Source: Leptotrichia sp. oral taxon 215 str. W9775
GTDB lineage: Bacteria > Fusobacteriota > Fusobacteriia > Fusobacteriales > Leptotrichiaceae
NCBI RefSeq assembly: GCF_000469505.1
Contig: NZ_KI272859.1
Location: 1-34,594 of the forward strand
DNA: 34,594 bases
Direction of reading: 5' to 3'
Shown here: positions 23,486 through 32,592 of the stretch, in pieces
Layout of the letters: the number at the start of each line of letters is the position of its first letter
How positions within the stretch are numbered: position 1 is the stretch's first letter
Notes under the pieces: generated by a model
The model's input: only the letters and a program-made list of their open reading frames with translations
What the model was told of the DNA's origin: nothing
Database searches by the model: none
Made by a program: the position numbers and the translations under genes

Positions 23486-25024
23486 ATGAAAAGAAATCAT
23501 AAAAATATAATGCTGCTTGGAACAGGATCAAATGTGGGGAAAAGTATAATTGCGGCAGGACTTTGCAGAATATTTTATCAGGACGGTTACAGTGTTTCTC
23601 CTTTTAAATCACAAAATATGGCACTAAATTCATATATTACAAAAGATGGAAAGGAAATGGGAAGGGCACAGGTGGTACAGGCGGAAGCTGCAAATATTGA
23701 ACCGGAGTCCTTTATGAATCCTATCTTGCTGAAACCTACAACAGACAGGAAATCACAGGTTATTGTAAATGGAAAAGTCTATAAAAATATGGATGCGAGG
23801 GAGTATTTTGCCTATAAGCATAATCTGAAAAAGGATATAATGACAGCATATAATCACATAAGGGAAAACTTTGATATATGTGTCCTTGAGGGTGCAGGAA
23901 GTCCGGCAGAAATCAATCTGAAGGAAGATGATATAGTAAATACAGGAATGGCAGAAATGGCAGATTCGCCAGTACTTCTAGTTGCGGATATAGACAGGGG
24001 CGGAGTATTTGCCGCCATATATGGAACAGTTATGCTCCTTGAGGAAAATGAAAGAAAACGTATAAAAGGTGTAATTATAAATAAATTCAGGGGAGATAAG
24101 AGTCTTTTAACTTCCGGAATTGAAATGATAGAAAAGCTGACAGATATTCCGGTACTTGGGGTTGTACCTTTTGTTCCTCTGGGAATTGAAGAGGAGGACA
24201 GCCTTGGAATAGACAAGTACAACGAAAAGAAAGAAGGGAAAATAAGGATATCTGTTATAAAGCTGAAACATATATCAAATTTTACTGATATTGATGCACT
24301 CAGCCATTATAATGATGTTTCATTGAAGTATGTAACAAAAAGTTCTGAATTGGGAAATGAAGACATTATTATAATTCCAGGTTCTAAAAATACTGTGGAA
24401 GATATGAAAGACCTGATTGAAAAGAATATAGGCAGGGAAATAGTAAGGATTGCCAAAAAAGGAACTCCAGTTTTTGGAATTTGCGGAGGATTTCAGATGC
24501 TGGGACAGAAAATAATGGATCCGGAGAAAATAGAGTCAGACTTGAAGGAAATTTCAGGCTTGGGACTGCTGGATATTGAAACTGTGATGAAGTCAGATAA
24601 AACAACAACCCAGTATAAAAATACAGTAAAAAATGTATCAGGAATACTGACAGGAACTGAAGGAATGGAAATAAAAGGATATGAAATACATCAGGGATAC
24701 AGTTATCCAGTAAATGAGAAAAACGAAGAAAACAATAATTCAGAAAATATATTAAAAAATGACACAGCCTGTCTTTTTGGTGATGAAAAATTAAAAGGTG
24801 CAGTAAAAGGCAATATTGCGGGTACGTACATTCATGGAATATTTGATAATTCAGAGTTTACAAGTCATTTTCTTAATGAAGTCAGAAAATTTAAGGGACT
24901 TGACAGAATAGACGAAAATTTCAGTTACAGTGACTACAAGAACAGGGAATATGACAAGCTGGCAGAGGTTCTGAGGGAAAATCTTGATATTAAGAAAATA
25001 TATGAAATAATGGGATGTGAATAA
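23486..25024 (+). CDS. cobQ: Cobyric acid synthase
   Basis: A 512-residue CobQ/CbiP, which amidates four corrin side chains using glutamine and ATP. The N-terminal dethiobiotin-synthetase-like ATPase has the P-loop GTGSNVGKS (12-20) followed by KSQNMALNSY and NPILLKPTTDRKSQVIVNGK, all hallmarks of cobyric acid synthase. The C-terminal class I glutaminase domain has the nucleophile C333 (GICGGFQMLG) and the histidine H450 (GTYIHGIFDN). Length is normal. AGGAG lies seven bases or more before the ATG. It leads the cobalamin block and its stop overlaps the start region of cbiB, implying coupled translation. Earlier corrin ring genes are not in the window. Confidence 0.97.
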   Translation: MKRNHKNIMLLGTGSNVGKSIIAAGLCRIFYQDGYSVSPFKSQNMALNSYITKDGKEMGRAQVVQAEAANIEPESFMNPILLKPTTDRKSQVIVNGKVYKNMDAREYFAYKHNLKKDIMTAYNHIRENFDICVLEGAGSPAEINLKEDDIVNTGMAEMADSPVLLVADIDRGGVFAAIYGTVMLLEENERKRIKGVIINKFRGDKSLLTSGIEMIEKLTDIPVLGVVPFVPLGIEEEDSLGIDKYNEKKEGKIRISVIKLKHISNFTDIDALSHYNDVSLKYVTKSSELGNEDIIIIPGSKNTVEDMKDLIEKNIGREIVRIAKKGTPVFGICGGFQMLGQKIMDPEKIESDLKEISGLGLLDIETVMKSDKTTTQYKNTVKNVSGILTGTEGMEIKGYEIHQGYSYPVNEKNEENNNSENILKNDTACLFGDEKLKGAVKGNIAGTYIHGIFDNSEFTSHFLNEVRKFKGLDRIDENFSYSDYKNREYDKLAEVLRENLDIKKIYEIMGCE

Positions 25025-25988
25025 ATTGATGCTTGTAATGAAAATATGGATTGCCTATGTGCTTGACCTGATATTTGGCGATCCCCAGAATATTATTCAT
25101 CCTGTTCAGGTTATAGGAAAAATGATAAGTTCAGGAGAAAAATTTTTATTAGGGGAAAATAGCAGCTTAAGTAGAAGATATAAATTTTTTGCAGGAATGA
25201 TACTTAATATTACAGTAATTTCAGTAACTTATGCAGTGACCTATCTGATTTATAAATCTTCAGAAAGGTCAATAATATTTATGATTGCTGAAATTTATCT
25301 GATGTATACAATATTTTCAATAAATTCTCTGGCTAGGGAAGGAAACAGGGTTTACAATATACTGAAGGAAGGGAATATAGAAAAGGCGAGAAAAGACCTG
25401 TCATATCTTGTGTCCAGAGATACAGAAACAATGGATGAAAAAATGATTATAAGAAGTACAATGGAAACAATTTCTGAAAATACGGTTGACGGAATAGTTG
25501 CACCCATGTTTTATATGTTTCTTGGAGGTTTGCCGTTATCAATGGCATATAAGGCTATAAATACACTGGATTCAATGGTGGGATACAAAAATGAGAAGTA
25601 TATTGATTTTGGGAAATTTTCTGCGAAACTTGATGATGTGGCGAATTTTATTCCTGCGAGAATTACAGGAATTTTTATAATTTTAGCAAGTATGATTTTG
25701 GGATATAATGGAAAAGAAGCATGGAGAATATTTTTCAGGGACAGGAAAAACCACAGCAGTCCTAATTCTGCCCATTCTGAAGCGAGTGTAGCGGGGGCAT
25801 TGGGAGTGCAGTTTGGAGGAAGAGTTTCCTATTTTGGAAAAGAGGTTGATAAACCGACAATAGGAGATAAGAAAAAGGAATTTGAAATAGAAGATATAAA
25901 GAAAAATATAAAAATAATGTATGCTACAAGTTTTTTGAGTCTGGCAGTGTTTTCGGTAATATCTGTGGGGATTTATTTTTTAATTTGA
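25017..25988 (+). CDS. cbiB: Adenosylcobinamide-phosphate synthase, CbiB
   Basis: An inner-membrane protein of up to 323 residues that joins adenosylcobyric acid to (R)-1-aminopropanol phosphate. Family hallmarks: DLIFGDPQNIIHPVQVIGKMI at the N-terminus, RDTETMDE and TISENTVDGIVAPMFYMFLGG in the middle, YKAINTLDSMVGYKNEKY and NSAHSEASVAGALGVQFGG towards the end, with hydrophobic helices between. The GTG at 25017 overlaps the cobQ stop by 8 bp; ATG 25029 and ATG 25038 are plausible alternatives because none has a strong Shine-Dalgarno, and the conserved part begins only after KIWIAYVLD. It follows cobQ and precedes cobD, interrupted by the hydrolase gene. Confidence 0.95.
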   Translation: MNKLMLVMKIWIAYVLDLIFGDPQNIIHPVQVIGKMISSGEKFLLGENSSLSRRYKFFAGMILNITVISVTYAVTYLIYKSSERSIIFMIAEIYLMYTIFSINSLAREGNRVYNILKEGNIEKARKDLSYLVSRDTETMDEKMIIRSTMETISENTVDGIVAPMFYMFLGGLPLSMAYKAINTLDSMVGYKNEKYIDFGKFSAKLDDVANFIPARITGIFIILASMILGYNGKEAWRIFFRDRKNHSSPNSAHSEASVAGALGVQFGGRVSYFGKEVDKPTIGDKKKEFEIEDIKKNIKIMYATSFLSLAVFSVISVGIYFLI

Positions 25989-26013
25989 AAGTAAATTAGA
26001 AGGTTTTGCTCTA

Positions 26014-26042
26014 TTTACTATATTTATTAAGTATATTATAAA
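26014..26042 (+). promoter_or_regulatory. Likely promoter of the alpha/beta hydrolase gene
   Basis: TTTACT (26014-26019), 17 bp, TATAAA (26037-26042), in the 81-bp gap after cbiB. An internal promoter inside the cobalamin block fits a gene acquired separately. Confidence 0.4.
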
Positions 26043-26069
26043 AAATATTAAATAAGGGAGTTGAATAGA

Positions 26070-26951
26070 ATGTCAGTTGAAAATATAAATGGTTTTAACC
26101 ATAAAAATATTGTAATAAAAAATATATCTTTACATGTTGTAGAAAAAGGAGATGTTTTAAATCCTTGTATATTCTTTATTCATGGTTGGCCTACTAATTG
26201 GAGAGAATTCGAGAAAGTAATGGAAATTTTATCAAAAAAATTTTATACAGTTGCTATTGATTTGCCTGGTATAGGAGAATCAAAAGGTTCTTTAAATTCA
26301 TATGCCAAGGAGAATATTGCCGATTACATCTTAGAACTAACAAATGTTCTTAATTTAAAGAATATAATTCTTGTTGGTTGTGATGCAGGGGGACAAATAG
26401 TATATTCTTGTATAAAAAACTTTCAGGAAAAACTTTCTGGTGCTATAATTATGAATGTCGTTATTCCAGGTGTTTCTCCATGGAATACCATAAAAAATAA
26501 CCCTTATATATGGCATTTTAGATTTCATTTAATTAATGATTTACCTGAAAATTTAGTTTCAGGAAGAGAAGAGATTTATTTTTCTTATTTTTATGATATT
26601 TTGTCTTCAAAAAATAATATTATATCTGATACCTATAAATCCTATTTTGTTCAAGCCTATTCAAATATTGACGCCTTAAAATCAGGATTTGATTTATATA
26701 GAACTTTTAATATTGATGAAGAAAATAATATTCAAACAAAAAATATATCTGTTGAAATTCCAGTACTTTATTTAAGAGGAAAACAAGAAAATGTTGATAT
26801 AAATTTATATTTAAAAGGTTTTAAAGAAAATGGATTTAAAAATCTTTATCATGAAATTATAGAAGACTGCGGGCATTTTTCAGCATTAGAACAACCCGAA
26901 AAGGTATCAGAAGTGATAGAAAAATTTGAAAAATTGTTGAATAAAATCTAG
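26070..26951 (+). CDS. Alpha/beta hydrolase, epoxide hydrolase or dehalogenase type
   Basis: A 293-residue cytosolic hydrolase. Oxyanion motif HGWP is at residues 38-41; the nucleophile is an aspartate, D105 in VGCDAGGQ, as in epoxide hydrolases and haloacid/haloalkane dehalogenases rather than a serine esterase; the catalytic histidine is H269 (DCGHFSALEQPE). A helical cap lies between about residues 130 and 210. The natural substrate is unknown. I chose ATG 26070, nine bases after AGGGAG; the TTG at 26061 abuts the Shine-Dalgarno. Leucine is encoded mainly by TTA or CTT and I see no CTG, unlike cobQ and cobD on either side, suggesting insertion into the cobalamin block by transfer. No link to B12 chemistry is evident. 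Confidence 0.85.
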   Translation: MSVENINGFNHKNIVIKNISLHVVEKGDVLNPCIFFIHGWPTNWREFEKVMEILSKKFYTVAIDLPGIGESKGSLNSYAKENIADYILELTNVLNLKNIILVGCDAGGQIVYSCIKNFQEKLSGAIIMNVVIPGVSPWNTIKNNPYIWHFRFHLINDLPENLVSGREEIYFSYFYDILSSKNNIISDTYKSYFVQAYSNIDALKSGFDLYRTFNIDEENNIQTKNISVEIPVLYLRGKQENVDINLYLKGFKENGFKNLYHEIIEDCGHFSALEQPEKVSEVIEKFEKLLNKI

Positions 26952-26984
26952 AAAAGACAAATGAATGCGGAAAAGGAGACAAAA

Positions 26985-28166
26985 ATGGATTTTCATGGTG
27001 GAAATATTTATAAAATATTCAGGGAAAAGAATATAAAGGAAATACTGGATTACAGCTCAAATATAAATCCATACGGAATACCTGAAAGTTTAAAGAAAAG
27101 AATAACTGAAAATCTTGAAATCCTTGAGAGATATCCAGATCCTGATTATGTTGAGCTGAGGCAAAAACTGTCAAATCTGAATAAAGTTAATCTGTCGGAT
27201 ATTATATTGGGAAATGGGGCAACTGAAATTATATTTTTATTTATGAAGGTAATAAATCCGAAAAAAATATTAATAGTATCACCTACATTTGGAGAGTATG
27301 AGAGGGCAGTAAAGGCGACAGAAATATCTGGAGATACAGTTGATTTGAGCTGTTCTAATGGCGATAATAAAAATATTGAAAATAAAAAAATTGAAATAGA
27401 ATATTTTGAACTTAAGGAAAGTGATGATTTTAAGCTGAATATAGGCAATCTGAAAAATGAACTTGAGAATAAATATGATTTATTAATAATATGTAATCCT
27501 AATAATCCTACAGGAAAGTTTTTAAAACTTGCCCAAACAGAAGAAATATTGAAGGAATGTAATAAATACAATACGAAATTGTTTATAGATGAAGCCTTTA
27601 TTGAGTTTCTAGAAGATGGAATGAAGGAAAGTATTATTAATACTGAGGGAAATAAAAAGAATTTATTTGTAACAAGGGCCTTTACAAAGTTTTTTGCTAT
27701 TCCTGGTTTAAGATTGGGATATGGAATGTATTTTGATAAGGAACTTGAAAAGAAAATATCTGAAAAAAAAGAGCCGTGGAGTGTAAATAATTTTGCGGAA
27801 ATGGCAGGATTGACAGTACTTGATGATGCTGAATATATAGAAAAAACATTAAAATGGATAGCAGAAGAAAAAAAATATATGTATGAAAAACTGAATAAAA
27901 TTTCAGGAATGAAGGTTTATGAAACAGAAGTAAATTTTATTACAGGAAAAATAGATGAAAAGCTATTTTCAGAAGGATTGAATGTGAAGATACTGAGGGA
28001 AAAAATGCTTGAACAGGGAATACTTATAAGGGATGCTTCAAATTTCAAATTTCTGGATGAAAGATTTTTCAGGCTGGCAATAAAGGATAGAGCAAGTAAT
28101 GAGAGGGTTATTGAGGTGATGAAGGAGATTTTTAGAGAAAAAGGAGTGAAAAGTTTTAATGAATAA
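26985..28166 (+). CDS. cobD: L-threonine-O-3-phosphate decarboxylase, CobD
   Basis: A 393-residue PLP enzyme of aminotransferase fold type I that makes (R)-1-aminopropanol phosphate, the substrate that CbiB attaches. HisC-like, but with CobD hallmarks: MDFHGGN at the start, LDYSSNINPYGIP, ERYPDPDYVELR, GNGATEIIF, CNPNNPTG, and the PLP lysine K235 in TRAFTKFFAIPGLRLGYG. I chose ATG 26985, six bases after AAGGAG; the upstream ATG 26961 has only a weak site. Together with cbiB it accounts for the aminopropanol arm. Its last 8 bp overlap the start of the restriction-modification gene. HisC itself is a less likely reading, because of the SSNINPYG and YPDPDY segments. Confidence 0.9.
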   Translation: MDFHGGNIYKIFREKNIKEILDYSSNINPYGIPESLKKRITENLEILERYPDPDYVELRQKLSNLNKVNLSDIILGNGATEIIFLFMKVINPKKILIVSPTFGEYERAVKATEISGDTVDLSCSNGDNKNIENKKIEIEYFELKESDDFKLNIGNLKNELENKYDLLIICNPNNPTGKFLKLAQTEEILKECNKYNTKLFIDEAFIEFLEDGMKESIINTEGNKKNLFVTRAFTKFFAIPGLRLGYGMYFDKELEKKISEKKEPWSVNNFAEMAGLTVLDDAEYIEKTLKWIAEEKKYMYEKLNKISGMKVYETEVNFITGKIDEKLFSEGLNVKILREKMLEQGILIRDASNFKFLDERFFRLAIKDRASNERVIEVMKEIFREKGVKSFNE

Positions 28167-31100
28167 TCTATTTAATCAGAAAATACTGGCTAAAAAAGCT
28201 GAAGAAGAAGTAGATTTGAGTAGACATAATTTATCTGAAAGAAGAAAAGCATTGGATAAGTGGATAAATAACCTTGAAAATGGAGTTCTGGATAATTCTA
28301 AGGAAGAGGAATTTCAAGGGGAATTTTTATATGATATATTTACAACTGTTTTAAGGGCTGTAAATAAGTCGGATGGTGAAAAAGAGTGGAATCTTGAGAG
28401 GGAAACGAAAACTAAAATGGATGGTCAGAAGGCTGATGGAGTTTTAGGTTTTTTTGATGTGGACGGAAAGAAAGATGTAAGGGCTGTAATTGAACTGAAA
28501 GGGGCAAAAGTATCCCTTGATGTAAGACAGAAAAGAGTTGGAGATACTAGAAGTCCTGTAGAACAGGCATTTGGATATGCACCGAAATATGGGAGTAGTT
28601 GCCAATGGGTAATAGTCTCAAATTACAAGGAAATAAGACTTTACAGACAAAATGAAATGAACGAGTATCAGGTATTTTTCCTTGAAGATTTAAAGGATGA
28701 CCTGGAATTTAAGAAGTTTATTTATGTGCTTTCATTTTATTCTTTGGTTGGTACTAAAAATAAAAAGGCAAAAACAATGGAGCTTTCAGAAGAATATCAG
28801 AAAAATCAGGCTGAAATTGAAAAAAAGTTTTATAACGAATATAAAAATATAAGAATGCATATTTTTGAGAATATGAGAAAGAATAATCCTCAAATAAATG
28901 AGCACATTCTAATTGAAAAAGTACAGAAATTGCTGGATAGATTTTTATTTATCTGTTTCTGCGAGGATAAGGGTCTTCTACCGAATAATAGTTATGACAA
29001 AATTGTTCAGCGTGGAGAAGCAATAGACGATATATTTGAAAGTTTTAAAATGCTTTGTAACTGGATAAACATTGGAAATATGAAAAATGGAATCAATAAA
29101 TTTAATGGAGGACTGTTTAAAAATGATGATATTTTAGATAGTCTTTATGTAGATAATGAAGTTTTTGAAGAAATGAAAAAGATTTCTGGATACGATTTTG
29201 ATTCTGAACTAAATGAAAATATATTAGGACATATTTTTGAGCAGTCTGTAAGTGATATAGAGGAATTGAAAAAATCTGTATCAGGAGAAGAATTTGACAG
29301 CAAGAAGAGTAAAAGGAAAAAAGATGGAATTTTTTACACACCAAAGTATATAACAAAATATATTGTAGAAAATTCTATAAAAAACTGGCTTGATGATAAG
29401 AAAAAAGAACTTGGGGAAGATGAACTTCCTGAACTTACTGAAAAAGATTTTGAAATAAGTTATGCAAGTAAAAAAAGTGATAAAAGAATTTATAGTGAGA
29501 ATTTAAAAAAACATATAGATTTCTGGACAAAATACAGGGAAGCTGTAAAAAATATAAAAATTGTCGACCCTGCCTGTGGAAGTGGAGCATTTTTAATTAC
29601 AGCTTTTGAATATCTGTTAAATTATAATAACTATCTGGATGACAAAATTTTTGATTTGACAGGGGTAAAGGATTTATTTTCAGACACAACAAAGGAAATT
29701 TTGCAGAATAATATATTTGGTGTGGATTTGAATAAGGAAAGTGTGGAAATTACAAAGTTATCATTGTGGCTAAAAACAGCAGATGGAAATAAAACACTGG
29801 CAACACTTGAAGATAATATAAAGTGTGGAAATTCATTGATAGATGACCCTGAAATAGCAGGAGAAATGGCATTTGACTGGGAAAAGGAGTTTCCGGAAAT
29901 ATTTGCAAATGGAGGATTTGATATTGTTGTGGGAAATCCGCCTTATGTTTCTACAAAACAAATACCAGCAAATGACAGAAACTATTATTGGGATAAATAC
30001 AAAGAAATTTTATTTTCTGAAATGGATTTATATGAAATATTTATATATAAATCAATAAAAGAATTGTTGAAAAATAAAGGTTATCTAGGATTTATTACAC
30101 CTGATTCTTATTTTACGAATACAAGCTTTGAATATTTAAGAAAATATTTGTTAGAAAAAACAAGAATTATTGAAATAATTGATTTTCCTTATAGATTTTA
30201 TCCATTTGAAGAAGTTAATACAGAAACAGCAATTCTTATATTAAATAAAAAAATAAAGAAGAATTTTGTGAATTTAAAAGTTTCAAATAAAAATATAAAT
30301 AATTTATATTTGAAAGAAAGTTTAAAGAATAATATTCAACTTAATCAAGAGGAAATATTAAATAAATATGATAATAAAATAATTGTTAATATGAATTTAG
30401 TTCTAGACAAATTGCTAAAAAATGATTTGAAATTTGGAAATTATTTAGAACTACATAAAGGGTGGATGAGTGTTCCGAAAAAAATAAAGGTGAATTCAAA
30501 AGAAATAGGAACAGGAGTATTTACAAAAGAAGAGGCAATAAAAAATAATATTATTAATAGTTGCTCTGAATATTTAGAAGGTAGAGATATACACCGATAT
30601 TTTATAGATCAAGTGGATAAATATGTTTATATAGAGGATATTGATAAAATAACGAAAGGATGGCATTTTTCACCTAAAATAATACTTCAAAGAATAGTTG
30701 GTCAAAATAAAAATAAAATATTTGCAACTATAGACTTAAATCAAAAAATTATATTCCCAAATGCAAATTTAGTTAATTTGATAAACAAAAATGATGATGT
30801 AAGATTTTATTTAACAATTTTGAATTCTAGACTAATTAGCTATTTTTATAATTTATATTATGGTGAATCAAATACAAATTTAACAAAAATAGCTTTTGAA
30901 AATATTCCATTAACAGATATAAAAAATATAAATCAACAGCCTTTTATCGAAAAAGCTGATAAAATGTTATCTCTAAATAAAGACTTGCAGGAAAAGGTTT
31001 CGTCATTCCAAAGATTATTAATTAGAAAATTTGAATTGGAAAAATTATCAACAAAATTACAGGACTGGTATTTACTTGAATTCTCTGAATTTATAAAAGA

Positions 31101-31290
31101 ATTGAAAAAATTGAAAATAAAATTATCTTTAAAAGAAGAGATAGAATGGGAAGAAATATTTATAGAGAAAAAAGAAGAAGTTGAAAAAGTAAAAAATGAA
31201 ATTGAAATTACAGATAAAGAAATTGATAGAATGGTTTATGAATTGTATGGGTTAAATGAAGAAGAAATCAGGATAATAGAAGGAGATTAA
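28159..31290 (+). CDS. Fused restriction-modification enzyme (type IIG-like, Eco57I-type methylase)
   Basis: A 1043-residue single-chain protein. Residues about 60-190 carry a PD-(D/E)xK-like nuclease site (D93, then E112-L-K114 in VIELKGAKV). A helical linker follows. The adenine methylase has motif I VDPACGSGAFLI (469-480) and motif IV NPPY (593-596), so N6-adenine methylation is expected. Residues about 640-940 form a probable target-recognition domain (motifs ILQRIVGQNKNK and SNTNLTKIAFENIPL are typical), ending in a coiled coil. One subunit thus cuts and methylates, recognising one target. The start overlaps cobD by 8 bp (ATGAATAA), so translation is coupled. A BREX PglX methylase is less likely, given the nuclease site and no other BREX genes. 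Confidence 0.85.
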   Translation: MNNLFNQKILAKKAEEEVDLSRHNLSERRKALDKWINNLENGVLDNSKEEEFQGEFLYDIFTTVLRAVNKSDGEKEWNLERETKTKMDGQKADGVLGFFDVDGKKDVRAVIELKGAKVSLDVRQKRVGDTRSPVEQAFGYAPKYGSSCQWVIVSNYKEIRLYRQNEMNEYQVFFLEDLKDDLEFKKFIYVLSFYSLVGTKNKKAKTMELSEEYQKNQAEIEKKFYNEYKNIRMHIFENMRKNNPQINEHILIEKVQKLLDRFLFICFCEDKGLLPNNSYDKIVQRGEAIDDIFESFKMLCNWINIGNMKNGINKFNGGLFKNDDILDSLYVDNEVFEEMKKISGYDFDSELNENILGHIFEQSVSDIEELKKSVSGEEFDSKKSKRKKDGIFYTPKYITKYIVENSIKNWLDDKKKELGEDELPELTEKDFEISYASKKSDKRIYSENLKKHIDFWTKYREAVKNIKIVDPACGSGAFLITAFEYLLNYNNYLDDKIFDLTGVKDLFSDTTKEILQNNIFGVDLNKESVEITKLSLWLKTADGNKTLATLEDNIKCGNSLIDDPEIAGEMAFDWEKEFPEIFANGGFDIVVGNPPYVSTKQIPANDRNYYWDKYKEILFSEMDLYEIFIYKSIKELLKNKGYLGFITPDSYFTNTSFEYLRKYLLEKTRIIEIIDFPYRFYPFEEVNTETAILILNKKIKKNFVNLKVSNKNINNLYLKESLKNNIQLNQEEILNKYDNKIIVNMNLVLDKLLKNDLKFGNYLELHKGWMSVPKKIKVNSKEIGTGVFTKEEAIKNNIINSCSEYLEGRDIHRYFIDQVDKYVYIEDIDKITKGWHFSPKIILQRIVGQNKNKIFATIDLNQKIIFPNANLVNLINKNDDVRFYLTILNSRLISYFYNLYYGESNTNLTKIAFENIPLTDIKNINQQPFIEKADKMLSLNKDLQEKVSSFQRLLIRKFELEKLSTKLQDWYLLEFSEFIKELKKLKIKLSLKEEIEWEEIFIEKKEEVEKVKNEIEITDKEIDRMVYELYGLNEEEIRIIEGD

Positions 31291-31331
31291 ATGTTTTTTT
31301 ATTCACAAAATAAAATTCACCTATTCTTTTA

Positions 31332-31378
31332 AAATAACACTTAATATATATGAAAAATATTGAATATTTTTGTTATTT
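31332..31378. other. Nested AT-rich hairpin
   Basis: Outer arms AAATAACA (31332-31339) and TGTTATTT (31371-31378) enclose a near-perfect inner hairpin AAAAATATT-G-AATATTTTT (31353-31371). It may terminate the restriction-modification transcript, although it is almost all A-T. Confidence 0.4.
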
Positions 31379-31581
31379 AGTATTCGAATTGGAGCAAAAA
31401 TATGATATAATAACAAGATATAATCTAAAAAATTATAGTTGCCCATATAGGAATAATTCACATCTTACCAGGATATTATTTATTTGAAAATTTTTCCAGC
31501 TACTGAAAATTTTAAATAGATGATAAATAACAAAAATGCAAATTATGACTGATGGGTATATTTATTTTGATTATATTAATT

Positions 31582-31590
31582 TGATATAAA
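31582..31590 (+). promoter_or_regulatory. Extended -10 promoter of the acidic hypothetical gene
   Basis: TGA-TATAAA (31582-31590) carries the TGn extension. No good -35 box is seen 16-18 bp upstream. Confidence 0.35.
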
Positions 31591-31612
31591 TTAAGTAAGG
31601 AGTTTAACAAAC

Positions 31613-32116
31613 ATGTTTACAGGTAAAAAAACTGGAATAGTAATCTCAGGAGCTGATACTATAGAAGTCAGATTTGGGGATGAGATGGAATTTGACGATC
31701 TTGAGCAGGAAGAGCCACGTGTACTGTATGAAAATGAAATATATGAGGGGGATTTAGAATTTTCTGAAGAGCTCTACGAAGATTATGATGAGGATAAAAC
31801 AGAAAAACGGCTTTATAAAGTTCATAATCCCTATTCTGCAAAAGATATAAAATATAATGACATCTGGATGGATAATGGAATGGTTTCGGATTTTGATGGG
31901 GAAATGGTAAATTGGAATATAATTCCATGTTTAAATTATTTTCTAAATTTTGGAAGAAGATTTTCAATTAAAAACAGAATATCAGACAACATTCTATCTG
32001 TTATGAAATCTGCAGGTCTGGAAGTTTATGAAGATGATGTTCAAAACAATGGTAAAAATATATTTGAAATATTGCCAATAGTTGATTATAACAGTAGTTT
32101 GAAAATAAGTAATTAA
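31613..32116 (+). CDS. Acidic hypothetical protein
   Basis: A 167-residue cytosolic protein I do not recognise. Residues about 20-65 are very acidic (FGDEMEFDDLEQEEPRVLYENEIYEGDLEF, then EDYDEDKTEK), followed by a more ordinary region with aromatic residues (YNDIWMDNGMVSDFDGEMVNWNIIPCLNYFLNF). No signal peptide, no catalytic motif. AAGGAG lies ten bases before the ATG. The secreted-protein gene follows after 21 bp and is probably cotranscribed. The acidic head could mimic nucleic acid or bind metal, but this is speculation. Confidence 0.65.
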   Translation: MFTGKKTGIVISGADTIEVRFGDEMEFDDLEQEEPRVLYENEIYEGDLEFSEELYEDYDEDKTEKRLYKVHNPYSAKDIKYNDIWMDNGMVSDFDGEMVNWNIIPCLNYFLNFGRRFSIKNRISDNILSVMKSAGLEVYEDDVQNNGKNIFEILPIVDYNSSLKISN

Positions 32117-32137
32117 AAAAATTTTGGAGGAATAATA

Positions 32138-32572
32138 ATGAGAATGAGAAAAATGTATTTAATGATGATGCTTTTAATGGCAGTATCTTTTCTAAATTTT
32201 GGAAAAGTTATAGGAGACAATGAAGATGAATATCAGTGGGAGAAAACTTTCATTGTTCATGATGTAAATTTTGAGATTAGGGATGATGACACATTGAGAA
32301 TAACAGGAACCCTTGAAAAAATAAAAGAGGATCATAAGTATAAGAAGATTTATATAGAATTTCCATGTTACGGAAGATATGAAGATTATGATGGGAAAAA
32401 TATAAGAAATAGATACAGAATATCAATACCGGGAAAATTAAAAGTTGGAGAGAAAATGGATTTTGACAGTACAGTTGATATAAGTGACATGAGAAGAAAA
32501 AATATTCCTAAGGATGGAGAATTTCAAAGATTGACACACTGTCTTCTAGATCTTTCAAGTAATATATATTAA
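32138..32572 (+). CDS. Secreted hypothetical protein
   Basis: A 144-residue protein with a signal peptide (MRMRKMYLMMMLLMAVSFLNFGKVIG, cleavage probably near residues 23-26) and a beta-rich mature part of about 120 residues (FEIRDDDTLRITGTLEKI, then RYRISIPGKLKVGEKMDFDSTVDIS). Two cysteines (FPCYG and THCLLD) could form a disulfide. No family recognised; a small periplasmic immunoglobulin-like domain is possible. TGGAGG lies seven bases before the ATG. It follows the acidic hypothetical gene and ends before a strong terminator. Confidence 0.7.
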   Translation: MRMRKMYLMMMLLMAVSFLNFGKVIGDNEDEYQWEKTFIVHDVNFEIRDDDTLRITGTLEKIKEDHKYKKIYIEFPCYGRYEDYDGKNIRNRYRISIPGKLKVGEKMDFDSTVDISDMRRKNIPKDGEFQRLTHCLLDLSSNIY

Positions 32573-32592
32573 TTATTTATAGAGATAGAAAT

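Larger units (their letters stand above)
31291..31612. other. Intergenic stretch after the restriction-modification gene
   Basis: About 320 bp, strongly AT-rich, with no supported gene. It holds the nested hairpin at 31332-31378 and the extended -10 promoter at 31582-31590. Nothing else is visible. Confidence 0.5.

Noticed and set aside
28159..31290. BREX PglX methylase
   Set aside because: A nuclease-like D93/E112-L-K114 site is fused at the N-terminus and no BREX partner genes are present.
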